64,000 nucleotides of DNA from an uncultured Marvinbryantia sp. (GCA_947630735.1 CANRIR010000006.1:1-64000); one strand, 5' to 3'; positions 54,248 to 63,220 are shown, numbered from the stretch's first letter. Notes: generated from the letters alone by a model not told the origin. A program made the numbers and translations.

Positions 54248-55474
54248 ATGGCCAGAGACAGGGAGACACGCAGAACCGGGCGTGCCGGCATGGAGGGAGA
54301 GAACCGGCAGCCTTACGGGCAGTTTCCGGGAAATCAGCAGGAATATTATAACCGGCAGGATCCGTACGGACAGCAGGGTTATTACTATTATCAGCAGCCT
54401 TATGAGGAGGCGGCGCGGGAGGCGGCCGCGGCGGGAAGGAAAAAGAAAAAGCGCAGGACCAGGAGACGCATCCTGTTTATCTGTGAGATCCTGATCCTTC
54501 TGCTGTTGGCGGGCACACTTTATGTGGCGGCGCAGTTTTCCAAAATTTCCAAGATCCAGACGGTGAACGTGGAGCAGCAGAGCGAGATCGTGCATGAGAT
54601 CCAGGCGCAGCTGGACGACGAGGTGGAGGAGAAGCTGAAGGGCTACTGGAACATCGCGCTGTACGGGGTGGATTCGCGCTACGGCAGCACGGAGGGCCAG
54701 GGCGACGTCATCATGATCGCCAGCATCAACCGGGACACCAACAAGGTCAAGCTGGTCTCTGTCTACCGCGACAGCTACCTGCAGGACACGGACGGTTCCT
54801 ACCACAAGGCGACGGATATTTACGGGATGGGCGGCCCGTCCAGCTCCATTACCATGCTGAATAAAAATCTGGATCTGGATATCACCAACTATGTAACGGT
54901 CAACATGAATGTGCTGGCGGCTGTGGTGGACAGCATCGGCGGCGTGGAGATCAATGTGGAGTCCATGGACGAGGTTACCTGGATCAACAATTACCAGAAT
55001 GAGACCTCCGAGATCACCGGACTTCCCATCGTTCCGGTGGAGAGCCCGGGTTACCAGACTCTCAACGGCATCCAGGCAACATCCTACTGCCGCATCCGCT
55101 TTATCGACAATGACTACGTTCGGACGGAGCGCCAGCGAAAAGTGCTCGCCCAGATCCTGAGCAAGTTCCAGTCCAATCCGACGCTGCTTCTGCAGGTGAT
55201 CGACGATCTTTTGGAAAACGTGGAGACCAACCTCTCCAAGTCCCAGATCGTGAACCTGGCGACCAATGTGGCGTCCTACGAGCTGGAGGAGACAGTCGGG
55301 TTCCCATTTGAAAAGCAGGATATGAGCATTGACAATGACATTGTGGCTCCCGTCAATCTCGCGCAGAATGTGAAGGAGCTGCACGAATTCCTGTTTGAGA
55401 CGGAGGACTATACGCCTTCTTCCGTGGTGCAGGCGATCAGCGACGATATTTCTTATATAACCGGATTGTATTAA
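54248..55474 (+). CDS. LytR-CpsA-Psr (LCP) family glycopolymer ligase
   Basis: 408 residues, ATG 54248 after aaaagggga. LCP enzymes move lipid-linked polymers onto peptidoglycan. A cytoplasmic tail rich in Gln, Tyr and Gly (about 20-55) and a basic stretch (RKKKKRRTRRR) precede one membrane helix (LFICEILILLLLAGTLYVAA, about 76-95). LCP core: IALYGVDSRYGSTEGQGDVIMIASINRD, LVSVYRDSYL, MLNKNLDLDITNYVTVNM, DSIGGVEINVESM and YCRIRFIDNDYVRTERQR. The usual RSD arginine is replaced (GQGD) while YRDS and RTERQR arginines remain. Probably attaches the polymer made here. Confidence 0.92.
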   Translation: MARDRETRRTGRAGMEGENRQPYGQFPGNQQEYYNRQDPYGQQGYYYYQQPYEEAAREAAAAGRKKKKRRTRRRILFICEILILLLLAGTLYVAAQFSKISKIQTVNVEQQSEIVHEIQAQLDDEVEEKLKGYWNIALYGVDSRYGSTEGQGDVIMIASINRDTNKVKLVSVYRDSYLQDTDGSYHKATDIYGMGGPSSSITMLNKNLDLDITNYVTVNMNVLAAVVDSIGGVEINVESMDEVTWINNYQNETSEITGLPIVPVESPGYQTLNGIQATSYCRIRFIDNDYVRTERQRKVLAQILSKFQSNPTLLLQVIDDLLENVETNLSKSQIVNLATNVASYELEETVGFPFEKQDMSIDNDIVAPVNLAQNVKELHEFLFETEDYTPSSVVQAISDDISYITGLY

Positions 55475-55480
55475 AGTGCT

Positions 55481-56449
55481 ATGGATAAAAGAACAGTAGA
55501 TGTCATCATACCTACCTACAGACCGGATGAACGGTTTGAGAGACTGATCGGCAGGCTGAAGCGCCAAACGGTGCGGCCTGCCGGTATTCTTGTGGTGAAT
55601 ACGGAAAAATCCCTCTGGAAGGTTTCCACTGCGCTTCAGGCAGAGTTCGCGCGCGGGCGGGCAGACTGCGGCACAGCGCTCATCCTGACCCATATCTCCA
55701 GGGAGGAGTTTGACCACGGGGGGACCAGGAGCCGGGCGGCGGCCCTGTCGAAGGCGGACGTGCTTTTATTTATGACGCAGGATGCGGTCCCGGAACATGA
55801 CCGCCTGATCGAGCGGCTGCTGGACTCTCTGGACGACGGCGCGCCCGGCAGCAGGGCGGCGGCCTACGCGAGGCAGCTTCCGGACAGGAACTGCGGCGTC
55901 CTGGAGCGCTTCGCCCGCGGATTTAATTACGGGAGCGAGAGCTTTGAAAAATCCGCCGCCGATCTTCCGCGGCTGGGCATCAAAACCTATTTCTGCTCCA
56001 ACGTGTGCGCGGCGTATGTGCGCGCAGTCTATGAGAAGCTGGGCGGATTTGAAAAGCATACGATCTTCAATGAGGATATGATCTTTGCGGCGCATGTGAT
56101 CCAAAACGGCTACCGCATCGCCTACGCGGCGGACGCGCGGGTCATCCATTCCCATGATTACAGCGGCGCGCAGCAGTTTCACCGCAACTTTGACCTGGCC
56201 GTGTCGCAGGCGGATCATCCCGAGATCTTTGAGGGGATCCCCTCCGAGGGCGAAGGGATGCGCCTGGTAAAGGAGACGGCGGGGTACCTGCTCAAAAGCG
56301 GGCGGCTGTGGCTTTTGCCGAAACTTTTCTGGCAGAGCGGCTGCAAGTATGCCGGCTACTGGCTGGGGAAGCGCTATCGGCGGCTTCCGGGCAGGCTGGT
56401 CCGCGCGTGCAGCATGGATAAAAATTTCTGGGAAAACAAACTTTTTTAA
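55481..56449 (+). CDS. Family 2 glycosyltransferase, rhamnosyltransferase-like
   Basis: 322 residues, ATG 55481, 6 bases after the LCP gene. GT-A signs: VDVIIPTYRPDERFERLIGRLKRQTVRPAGILVVNTE, HGGTRSRAAALSKADVLLFMTQDAVPEHDRLI, FCSNVCAAYVRAVYEKLGGFEKHTIFNEDMIFAAHVIQNGYRIAYAADARVIHSHDY. The FDHGGTR and TQDA motifs are typical of RfbF-like rhamnosyltransferases. Last gene of the locus. Confidence 0.87.
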   Translation: MDKRTVDVIIPTYRPDERFERLIGRLKRQTVRPAGILVVNTEKSLWKVSTALQAEFARGRADCGTALILTHISREEFDHGGTRSRAAALSKADVLLFMTQDAVPEHDRLIERLLDSLDDGAPGSRAAAYARQLPDRNCGVLERFARGFNYGSESFEKSAADLPRLGIKTYFCSNVCAAYVRAVYEKLGGFEKHTIFNEDMIFAAHVIQNGYRIAYAADARVIHSHDYSGAQQFHRNFDLAVSQADHPEIFEGIPSEGEGMRLVKETAGYLLKSGRLWLLPKLFWQSGCKYAGYWLGKRYRRLPGRLVRACSMDKNFWENKLF

Positions 56450-56479
56450 AAATGTTGTCACAGATTGAACACAAATCCC

Positions 56480-56488
56480 TGTTATGAT
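56480..56488 (+). promoter_or_regulatory. Extended -10 promoter of the HtrA gene
   Basis: TGTTATGAT gives a TG extension plus -10 TATGAT (56483-56488). A TTGTCA at 56455 is 22 bases away, too far for a normal -35. Start codon is 32 bases downstream, preceded by taggaggcgg. Confidence 0.45.
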
Positions 56489-56520
56489 ACAGTCAACATC
56501 AAAGTTAGGAGGCGGTTTTT

Positions 56521-57900
56521 ATGAAAAACCAGAAACGTATTGGAACATGTATCGCAGTACTTGCGGCGGTGAGCGTCTTGGGTGCGACTGTATATGGAAT
56601 CGGAAATATAGATGAGAAACCCGAGATGACAGATCAGGTGACATTGGATAATGCAGTGGACCTGGATTCCGGCGTCAAGCTGGAGAGCGCGGCAGCCGAG
56701 GTGGCGGACGCCATCGAGGAGATCCCGGCACAGGATGAGGCTTCTCTGGTCGACGGGCTCCCCAATGTGACCAAGGTGGCGACGGATGTGATGCCGGCCA
56801 TCGTGGCCATCACCAACAAGACCATGACAGAGATCAGCTTCATGGGCAGGAGCTGGCAGCAGGAAGCCACCGGCGCGGGATCCGGCATCATCGTGGCCAA
56901 GACGGCGGATGAGCTGCTGATCGCCACCAACAACCATGTGGTGGAGGACGCCGATGAGCTGACGGTCTGCTTCTCCGTGGATGCGGAGGACGAGGACGAC
57001 CTGCTGGCACCGGCTCTCATCAAGGGCACGGATGTCTCCACGGACCTCGCCGTGATCGCGGTTAAACTGAAAGACATCAGCCAGGATGTGGTCGACAAGA
57101 TCGGCATTGTGCAGCTGGGAGATTCCGACAGCCTGCAGCTGGGCCAGTGGGTGGTGGCCATCGGCAACGCCCTGGGCCTTGGACAGTCCGTGACGAGCGG
57201 CGTGGTCAGCGCGCTGGACTGCGAGAGGGTTGCGGAGACATCCAACGGATATGAGACCTTCCATCTGATCATGACGGATGCGGCCATCAACTCCGGCAAC
57301 AGCGGCGGCGCGCTGCTGGATATGAGCGGCCGTCTGGTGGGCATCAACTCCGGCAGGAGCGTGGCGTACGACGCGGAGAACATGGGATATGCCATCCCCA
57401 TCAACGCCGCGAAGCCCATCATTGAGGAACTGATGAACCAGACCACCAGAGAGAGAGTGGACGAGGAGAAATCGGGCGTCCTGGGCGTGTATGTGCGCGA
57501 CGTCACCTCCGAGGCACAGGAGCTCTACCATGTTCCGGCAGGCGCGCAGGTGTACGGATTCTACGGGGACAGCAGCGCGGAAGACGCCGGCATCCAGGAA
57601 TACGATATCATCACGAAGATCGACGATGTGAAGATCAACTCCCGCGATCAGCTGATCAACCGCATGTACTACTACGAGGCCGGCGAGACCGTAACGGTTA
57701 CCCTGATGCGCTTCGAGGAGAGCAGCGGCTACGTGGAGAAGCAGTACCAGGTAAAACTGGGCAAGCGCTCGGATATTGAGAAGAGCATACAAGACCAGGA
57801 AGAAGACGACGATTACGACGATAACTACAACAGCTATGGCAACAATGGAAATGGAAACGGTTTGAGCATCAACGACCTGTTCGGAAGCTTCGGATTCTGA
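56521..57900 (+). CDS. htrA: HtrA/DegP-like membrane-anchored serine protease
   Basis: 459 residues, ATG 56521. Envelope quality-control protease. An N-terminal hydrophobic segment (IGTCIAVLAAVSVLGATVYGI, 7-27) acts as anchor or signal. Trypsin-like core with His139 in TNNHVVED, Asp175 in DVSTDLAVI and Ser261 in INSGNSGGALL. A single PDZ domain follows (about 320-405: GVYVRDVT..DSSAEDAGIQEYDIITKIDDVKINS). The tail is acidic, then Asn/Gly-rich (DDDYDDNYNSYGNNGNGNG). Set as a single-gene unit by its own promoter and terminator. Confidence 0.94.
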   Translation: MKNQKRIGTCIAVLAAVSVLGATVYGIGNIDEKPEMTDQVTLDNAVDLDSGVKLESAAAEVADAIEEIPAQDEASLVDGLPNVTKVATDVMPAIVAITNKTMTEISFMGRSWQQEATGAGSGIIVAKTADELLIATNNHVVEDADELTVCFSVDAEDEDDLLAPALIKGTDVSTDLAVIAVKLKDISQDVVDKIGIVQLGDSDSLQLGQWVVAIGNALGLGQSVTSGVVSALDCERVAETSNGYETFHLIMTDAAINSGNSGGALLDMSGRLVGINSGRSVAYDAENMGYAIPINAAKPIIEELMNQTTRERVDEEKSGVLGVYVRDVTSEAQELYHVPAGAQVYGFYGDSSAEDAGIQEYDIITKIDDVKINSRDQLINRMYYYEAGETVTVTLMRFEESSGYVEKQYQVKLGKRSDIEKSIQDQEEDDDYDDNYNSYGNNGNGNGLSINDLFGSFGF

Positions 57901-57934
57901 GGACGGACATTCGGAGAAAAGAATGTGCAGATAT

Positions 57935-58004
57935 AGGACTGCTGCGGTATGGCGATTGTCTGGCATATGAGCCAGACAGCCGCCGGTCTGCGGCAGTTCT
58001 TTTT
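57935..58004 (+). terminator. Branched terminator after htrA
   Basis: Outer stem 57935-57947 with 57988-58000 (13 pairs, three G-T), enclosing a perfect 8-base hairpin (57957-57964 with 57971-57978), then a T-run. An unusual nested shape for a simple terminator. Confidence 0.7.
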
Positions 58005-58042
58005 ACGATTTTTACAACTTTTGCAGCTTTTCAAATTAATAG

Positions 58043-58071
58043 TTGCAAAATATGAATTTGCATGTTAGTAT
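58043..58071 (+). promoter_or_regulatory. Likely promoter of the clpX-rpoD unit
   Basis: -35 TTGCAA (58043-58048), 17-base spacer, -10 TAGTAT (58066-58071), 59 bases before the GTG start of clpX. Confidence 0.45.
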
Positions 58072-58129
58072 GTTTAAGATAGGCATATTTTGCGTATTTT
58101 TATGGATTGCGCCAGAAGGGGAGGATCTT

Positions 58130-59524
58130 GTGTCAGAAGAAAAAGAATCTTTATCAGAAGATGTAAAAAAAGACGACGATTATGAAAAAATATGCTCTAT
58201 CTGTCACAGGCCGGAGAGCAAGGCCGGAAAAATGATAGAGCTGATGAATCAGATCACCGTCTGCCAGGACTGCCTGCAGAAATCTCTTCAGAGTATGAGC
58301 AGTCTCGGGCCGGAGAGCTATCAGGCGCTGATGGAGATGGCAAAGCGCTTTCCCAATATGCAGATGATCCGGGTGGATGTGCCGCCGGAGGTTCCCCAGC
58401 GCCAGCGCATCAAGAAAAAGAGCGCACAGAAGGAACCGAAGAAGGCTTTCGACATAAAGTCGATACCGGCTCCGCACAAGATCAAGGCAAGCCTTGACGA
58501 GTATGTGATCGGACAGGAATATGCCAAAAAAGTGATATCGGTGGGAGTCTACAACCACTACAAGCGGGTGGCGACAGACACCATGGATGAGATAGAGATC
58601 GAAAAATCCAATATGCTGATGATCGGGCCCACGGGCTGCGGGAAGACCTATCTGGTCAAAACCCTGGCCAGACTTCTGGATGTCCCGCTTGCCATCGCGG
58701 ACGCCACCTCCCTCACGGAGGCCGGGTACATAGGAGACGATATCGAGAGCGTAGTCTCCAAGCTGCTGGCTGCCGCGGGCAACGATGTGGAGAAAGCGGA
58801 ACACGGGATCATTTTTATAGATGAGATCGATAAGATCGCCAAGAAGAAAAATACGAACCAGAGAGATGTGAGCGGAGAATCCGTCCAGCAGGGAATGTTA
58901 AAATTACTGGAGGGCAGCGATGTGGAGGTCCCGGTGGGGGCCAACAGCAAAAATGCCATGGTTCCACTGGAGACGGTAAACACGCGGAACATCCTGTTTA
59001 TCTGCGGAGGCGCATTCCCGGGGCTGGAGGATATCATCAAGGAGAGGCTGAACAAGCAGGCATCCATCGGCTTTCGCGCGGACCTGAAGGATAAATATGA
59101 CGACGACCCGGACATTCTGGCAAAGGTAACCATTGAGGACATCCGCAGATTTGGGATGATCCCGGAGTTCATCGGGCGGCTTCCCATCATATTTGCCATG
59201 CAGGGAATGACGAAGGATATGCTGGTGAAGATCCTGAAAGAACCGAAGAATGCGATCCTGAAGCAGTACCAGAAACTGCTGGCGTTGGACGAGGTACAGC
59301 TGGAGTTTGAGGACGCGGCGCTGGACGCCATTGCGGAGCGCGCGCTGGAGAAAAAAACGGGTGCCAGAGCCTTGCGAGCGATCATTGAAGAAATAATGCT
59401 TGATATCATGTATGAAATTCCCAAAGATGAGAATATTGGTAAAGTAACCATTACCAGGGAATATATCGAGCATACCGGCGGCCCGCAGATTACCCTGAGA
59501 GGAGATTTGGTAGTTTATGGATGA
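58130..59524 (+). CDS. clpX: ClpX-type AAA+ unfoldase
   Basis: 464 residues from GTG 58130, with aaggggagga ahead; a TTG at 58043 lies inside the promoter. ClpX unfolds proteins for ClpP. Zinc-binding domain with Cys22, Cys25, Cys45, Cys48; then a basic linker ([15 protein letters not shown]); [16 protein letters not shown]; Walker [16 protein letters not shown] (Cys in the usual Ser position); pore loop GYIGDD; Walker [14 protein letters not shown]; ClpP-docking IGF in ASIGFRAD. Longer than the usual 410-430 residues. No clpP adjoins it; it overlaps rpoD by 8 bases. Possibly a second ClpX paralogue. Confidence 0.9.
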   Translation: MSEEKESLSEDVKKDDDYEKICSICHRPESKAGKMIELMNQITVCQDCLQKSLQSMSSLGPESYQALMEMAKRFPNMQMIRVDVPPEVPQRQRIKKKSAQKEPKKAFDIKSIPAPHKIKASLDEYVIGQEYAKKVISVGVYNHYKRVATDTMDEIEIEKSNMLMIGPTGCGKTYLVKTLARLLDVPLAIADATSLTEAGYIGDDIESVVSKLLAAAGNDVEKAEHGIIFIDEIDKIAKKKNTNQRDVSGESVQQGMLKLLEGSDVEVPVGANSKNAMVPLETVNTRNILFICGGAFPGLEDIIKERLNKQASIGFRADLKDKYDDDPDILAKVTIEDIRRFGMIPEFIGRLPIIFAMQGMTKDMLVKILKEPKNAILKQYQKLLALDEVQLEFEDAALDAIAERALEKKTGARALRAIIEEIMLDIMYEIPKDENIGKVTITREYIEHTGGPQITLRGDLVVYG

Positions 59525-60641
59525 ATTGCACGAACAGTTTACAAAGGTATTGGAAGGTCTGCTTGCAAGTGCAAAGGCCAAAAAGAATATGCTGACGTAC
59601 AAAGAGGTCAACGACGCGTTCGGCAACATGCAGATCTCAGAGGAGAAGATGGATTATGTCTTCGAATATCTGGAAAAGAATAACATCGATGTCCTGCATG
59701 AGGAGAACGTGGACGATACCACGGATCTGCTGCTGGAGAGCGATGACGACATTCTCCTGGACGACGAGGGAGATGTGGAGATCATCGACGACACAGACGT
59801 GCTGGAGGGGGTCAGCACGGAGGATCCCGTCCGCATGTACCTGAAAGAGATCGGCAATGTCCCGCTGCTCTCCACAGAGGAGGAAGTGGCGCTGGCGAAG
59901 CGCGTGGAGGAGGGCGACGAGGCCGCGAAAAAGCAGCTTATCGAGGCAAATCTGCGCCTTGTGGTCAGCATTGCCAAAAAATATGTCGGACGCGGCATGC
60001 CGTTTTTGGATCTGATCCAGGAGGGCAACATGGGCCTGATGAAGGCAGTGGACAAGTTTGACTATGCCAAGGGCTTTAAGTTCAGTACTTATGCGACGTG
60101 GTGGATCCGTCAGGCGATCACCAGAGGGATCGCCGATACGGGCAGGACGATCCGCGTGCCGGTGCATATGGTAGAGACCATCAACAAGACCCTGCGCATG
60201 ACGCGCACGCTTCTCCAGGAGCTGGGCAGAGAGCCTACCCCGGAGGAGGTGGCGGACCGCCTGAACGTGCCGGTTTCCCGGGTGCGCGAGGTGCTGAAGA
60301 TCTCCAGAGATCCGGTTTCCCTGGATACGCCTATCGGCGAGGAGGATGACAGCCATCTGGGAGATTTCATCGAGGACGACTCTGCGCTCTCCCCGGCGGA
60401 CTCCGCGGCGTTTTCCATGCTGCGGGAGGAGCTGAGTACAGCTCTGGAGTCTCTGACGGACCGCGAGCGCCAGGTGGTACAGCTTCGCTTCGGGCTCATC
60501 GACGGCAGGGCCAGGACCCTGGAGGAAGTGGGAAAGGAATTTAACGTGACCCGTGAGCGGATCCGGCAGATCGAGGCGAAGGCTCTGCGCAAACTGCGCC
60601 ATCCGTCCAGGAGCAAGCGCCTGAAGGATTTCCTGATCTGA
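59517..60641 (+). CDS. rpoD: RNA polymerase primary sigma factor RpoD (SigA)
   Basis: 374 residues, ATG 59517, eight bases inside clpX. Region 1.1 (about 15-60), acidic spacer ([23 protein letters not shown]), region 1.2 [17 protein letters not shown], region 2 [57 protein letters not shown], region 3 and region 4 [46 protein letters not shown]. Main vegetative sigma factor. The overlap with clpX means the housekeeping sigma is translated in step with a protease subunit. Ends before a strong terminator. Confidence 0.96.
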   Translation: MDELHEQFTKVLEGLLASAKAKKNMLTYKEVNDAFGNMQISEEKMDYVFEYLEKNNIDVLHEENVDDTTDLLLESDDDILLDDEGDVEIIDDTDVLEGVSTEDPVRMYLKEIGNVPLLSTEEEVALAKRVEEGDEAAKKQLIEANLRLVVSIAKKYVGRGMPFLDLIQEGNMGLMKAVDKFDYAKGFKFSTYATWWIRQAITRGIADTGRTIRVPVHMVETINKTLRMTRTLLQELGREPTPEEVADRLNVPVSRVREVLKISRDPVSLDTPIGEEDDSHLGDFIEDDSALSPADSAAFSMLREELSTALESLTDRERQVVQLRFGLIDGRARTLEEVGKEFNVTRERIRQIEAKALRKLRHPSRSKRLKDFLI

Positions 60642-60694
60642 GGACGCCGCGATCCATATACTCGCATGGTTTTTTAGTTCAGATACAAAGAGAG

Positions 60695-60724
60695 GGCTGC
60701 CGCAGACCGCGGCAGCCTTTTTTT
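60695..60724 (+). terminator. Rho-independent terminator after rpoD
   Basis: Perfect 9-base GC-rich stem (60695-60703 with 60709-60717), loop agacc, then seven or more T. Confidence 0.92.
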
Positions 60725-60777
60725 GGTCAGGGGGATCCCGTCGGCTTTCCCATGACCTGGCGCACTGCGTCGGATTG

Positions 60778-60829
60778 GAAGATACCGCCGTTACTTTGTG
60801 ATAGAAGATGCCGCCGTTACCTTGTGATA
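60778..60829 (+). repeat. 26-base tandem direct repeat, two copies
   Basis: Copies at 60778-60803 and 60804-60829 differ at two bases (a/g and t/c) and abut exactly. Located between the rpoD terminator and the deacetylase gene. Could be an operator pair or a chance duplication. Confidence 0.75.
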
Positions 60830-60881
60830 GGAAAAGCCTTCCGTTTCATATATTGTAAAAAGAAATTCAGGAGATACCGTT

Positions 60882-61667
60882 ATGAGACAGAAAGGAAGGA
60901 TAGAGGCGCTGGTGCAGCGTTACCGCGGCCTGTGGCTTCTTCTGCTGTGCGGATTTGTGGCAGCGGCCGGAGGGGTGCGCTTCGCGGGCAGAGCGGTCAC
61001 AGCCAGCAGCCGTGCCGGAGAGCGGGAGCTGCCCATCTACTGTGTAGATACAAAAAAGCCGCAGGTGGCGCTCTCGTTTGACGCGGCCTGGGGCAATGAT
61101 GATACCCGGAAGATCTTGGACATTCTGGAAAAATATGGCGTGCATGCGACTTTTTTTATGACCGGGGGCTGGGTAAGCTCTTATCCCGAGGATGTGAAGC
61201 GGATCTGCGCGGCGGGCCACGACCTGGGCAACCACAGTGAAAACCACAAAAATATGAGTCAGCTCTCCAAAGAGGAATGTGTCAGCGAGCTGATGGAAGT
61301 ACATAACAAAGTGAAGGAGCTGACCGGCGTGGATATGTGTCTGTTCCGGCCGCCCTATGGCGATTATGACAATGAACTGATCCTGACCGCCCAGGAGTGC
61401 GGCTATTATCCCATCCAGTGGTCCGTGGACAGTCTGGACTGGAAAAATTACGGCAGGCAGGAGATCCTGGACACGGTCCTGAATCATAAAGACCTGCATA
61501 ACGGCGCGATCATTCTGTGCCACAACGGGGCGGAGTATACTGCCCAGGCGCTGGAAGAGCTGATCACGGGACTGCAGGGGAAGGGATACGAGATCGTTCC
61601 CATCTCCCAGCTGATCTATAAGGAGAATTACCACATGGATCACAGCGGAAAACAGATAGCAGATTAG
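60882..61667 (+). CDS. Polysaccharide deacetylase, PdaB-like
   Basis: 261 residues, ATG 60882 after caggagat. An N-terminal membrane segment (LWLLLLCGFVAAAGGVRFA, about 17-35) suggests export or anchoring. NodB domain motifs: SFDAAWGND (the PdaB variant of the usual TFDDG), HDLGNHSENHKNM (metal-binding HxxxH), CLFRPPYGDYDNELI, QWSVDSLDWKN and NGAIILCHNG. PdaB-type proteins deacetylate or otherwise act on spore or wall glycan and are needed for spore stability in Bacillus; this supports a spore-forming lineage but does not prove it. Substrate not determined. Confidence 0.92.
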   Translation: MRQKGRIEALVQRYRGLWLLLLCGFVAAAGGVRFAGRAVTASSRAGERELPIYCVDTKKPQVALSFDAAWGNDDTRKILDILEKYGVHATFFMTGGWVSSYPEDVKRICAAGHDLGNHSENHKNMSQLSKEECVSELMEVHNKVKELTGVDMCLFRPPYGDYDNELILTAQECGYYPIQWSVDSLDWKNYGRQEILDTVLNHKDLHNGAIILCHNGAEYTAQALEELITGLQGKGYEIVPISQLIYKENYHMDHSGKQIAD

Positions 61668-61688
61668 GAGGCAGAAAACTGCCTCCTA
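61665..61688. terminator. Hairpin between converging deacetylase and lipoprotein genes
   Basis: Perfect 10-base stem taggaggcag/ctgcctccta around aaaa, including the deacetylase stop codon. No T-run on either side, so termination is uncertain. Confidence 0.5.
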
Positions 61689-61697
61689 TCATCCATT

Positions 61698-62456
61698 CTA
61701 CCATCCATTTGCCTGATGAACCTGATAATCGCTCTGCGTCACCCAGTTGCCGCAGATGGGGCACTGCACATACTCCTCGCCGCCCTGCTGGTTCAAGTAG
61801 GCGGTTTCCGCTGCGACATGCTGCGCATACGGAGAGTAGCCGGTGCTGTCCGCCGTGTCGGAGAACCACTGGAAGCAGTACGGACACTGCGCGTACAGGG
61901 TGCCGTCGTCGCCCGTCTGATAGCCGGACCAGTCGCCGTTGCCGGTGGTCCCGCCGGTCTGTCCGCCGGAGCCATTGCCCTGGCCGCTGTCCGGAGTGCT
62001 GCTCGGCACGCCGCTCTGGTAGGTGGCCGGATCGCCGCCGATGGCCCGGATATAGGCCTCCTCCTGCGCTACGTGGGAGGAATATTCCGAAGAACCGTCC
62101 GCTCCGGTTACCGTGCTGAACGAGCCCGCACAGTATGGACACGTCTGTGTCTGTCCCTTCGGACTCGGGGACGGCGACTTTTGCGGAGAAGAAGATGGCT
62201 TCGGAGTAATGGAGCTGGGCGTTACCGTGGTGTGCTTCTGCGCGGTGCTCTGCGGAGTTTTCTTTGTCCCGCTCTCGGTTGTCTTTTCTGTTTTGCTTTC
62301 TGATTGTTTTTCTGTTCCTGCGTCTTTTTCTGTCTGTGTCTCGGACGCAGCCGTTTCCTTCTGCGTCTCTGTTTCGATGGGCTTCCGGCGGCAGCCGGAC
62401 AGTCCTATGGACAGGCACAATACAGCAAGAAGCAGGAGTCGGATTCGTCTCCTCAT
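61698..62456 (-). CDS. Lipoprotein with three Cys/His finger-like repeats
   Basis: 252 residues on the minus strand. Lipoprotein signal with lipobox LSGC, lipidated Cys22. A low-complexity Thr/Glu/Lys/Ser linker (about 28-100) spans the wall. Three repeats follow: CPYCAGSF with Cys106, Cys109 and His128; CPYCFQWF with Cys191, Cys194 and His213; CPICGNWV with Cys232, Cys235 and His247. Repeats 1 and 2 share a spacing of 18 residues between the second Cys and the His, followed by HVAxExAY. A Ser/Gly/Gln stretch separates them. I know no named family. Possibly a metal-binding surface protein. Confidence 0.82.
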   Translation of the reverse strand: MRRRIRLLLLAVLCLSIGLSGCRRKPIETETQKETAASETQTEKDAGTEKQSESKTEKTTESGTKKTPQSTAQKHTTVTPSSITPKPSSSPQKSPSPSPKGQTQTCPYCAGSFSTVTGADGSSEYSSHVAQEEAYIRAIGGDPATYQSGVPSSTPDSGQGNGSGGQTGGTTGNGDWSGYQTGDDGTLYAQCPYCFQWFSDTADSTGYSPYAQHVAAETAYLNQQGGEEYVQCPICGNWVTQSDYQVHQANGW

Positions 62457-62494
62457 TTATATTCTCCCCTTTTTCGAAATCAATCGGTATAATC

Positions 62495-62523
62495 AGTATA
62501 GAACAGTTATATCGGAAAATCAA
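62495..62523 (-). promoter_or_regulatory. Promoter of the finger lipoprotein gene
   Basis: Minus strand: -35 TTGATT (62523-62518), 17-base spacer, -10 TATACT (62500-62495). Divergent from and adjacent to the promoter at 62532. Confidence 0.65.
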
Positions 62524-62531
62524 GAAAAGTC

Positions 62532-62560
62532 TTGCGAATTTTATACTTCTATCTTATAAT
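62532..62560 (+). promoter_or_regulatory. Promoter of the DUF1700 gene
   Basis: -35 TTGCGA (62532-62537), 17-base spacer, perfect -10 TATAAT (62555-62560), 22 bases before ATG 62583. Confidence 0.65.
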
Positions 62561-62582
62561 TTGTTCCAAAAGGAGAACGGGA

Positions 62583-63062
62583 ATGACCAAAAGAGAGTTT
62601 TTAGATACCCTGGGTATGCAGCTGCAGGGGGAACTGAGCCGGGAGCAGATCGAGGGACATATCCATTATTATAGAGAGTATATCGAGGAGGCAGTGGCCG
62701 CGGGCAGACCGGAGAGCGAGGTTTTAGAAGAGCTGGGGAGTCCGGTGCTGATCGCCCGGACGCTTCTGGATGCCGCCAGGGCATCCGGCACCTATCGCCC
62801 GGAGGGCGGAACCTATTACCGCGAGGAGACCTATGAGAGCAGTGAGGATCCGTGGGAGGAGAGCGTGGAGGACGGCAGGGGAAGGCATGTGCATGTCTGG
62901 AATGTCAATCCCAGGGCGCTGAAGATCATCGCCGCGGTGGTGCTCTGCCTGTTCCTGTTTCTGCTCTTTTCGCTGATGGGGTCCCTGCTGGTGTTTGTGA
63001 TACGCTACTTTGTGCCCATCGTGCTGATCTGTGTACTGATTGGATTCTTTCGGAGAAGATAG
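62583..63062 (+). CDS. DUF1700-like membrane protein
   Basis: 159 residues from ATG 62583 (aaggagaacggga ahead); an earlier in-frame TTG at 62532 overlaps the -35 box. N-terminal helical domain of the DUF1700 type (MTKREFLDTLGMQLQ..EIEGHIHYYREYIEEAV..ESEVLEELGSPVLIARTLL), an acidic linker, and two close C-terminal membrane helices (IIAAVVLCLFLFLLFSLMGSLLVFVI and VPIVLICVLIGFF). DUF1700 proteins usually act with a PadR-type regulator and a DUF4097 surface protein; neither is seen next to it here. Role unknown. Confidence 0.82.
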   Translation: MTKREFLDTLGMQLQGELSREQIEGHIHYYREYIEEAVAAGRPESEVLEELGSPVLIARTLLDAARASGTYRPEGGTYYREETYESSEDPWEESVEDGRGRHVHVWNVNPRALKIIAAVVLCLFLFLLFSLMGSLLVFVIRYFVPIVLICVLIGFFRRR

Positions 63063-63066
63063 CGCC

Positions 63067-63095
63067 GGCTGCCGTGATCTGCGGCAGCCTTTTTC
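63067..63095 (+). terminator. Terminator after the DUF1700 gene
   Basis: Stem ggctgccg (63067-63074) with cggcagcc (63082-63089), 7-base loop, followed by T-run 63090-63094. Confidence 0.8.
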
Positions 63096-63109
63096 TGTAC
63101 AAAGTGAAA

Positions 63110-63134
63110 CAGCAGGTAGGGGAGCTACCTGCTG
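63110..63134. other. Perfect hairpin in the intergenic region
   Basis: Ten-base stem cagcaggtag/ctacctgctg around gggag, no T-run. The bases from 63135 to 63220 are AT-rich and show no gene. Confidence 0.5.
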
Positions 63135-63220
63135 CTTCGAGGGGAGTATAAATAATTAATAAGGGGTCGTAAGAGGTATCAACCTCTTACATTCCGAATT
63201 ATAATATATTATGGAAAAAA

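Noticed and set aside
60822..60854. Promoter-like TTGTGA and TATATT before the PdaB-like gene
   Set aside because: The spacer is 21 bases, too long for a normal sigma-A promoter.
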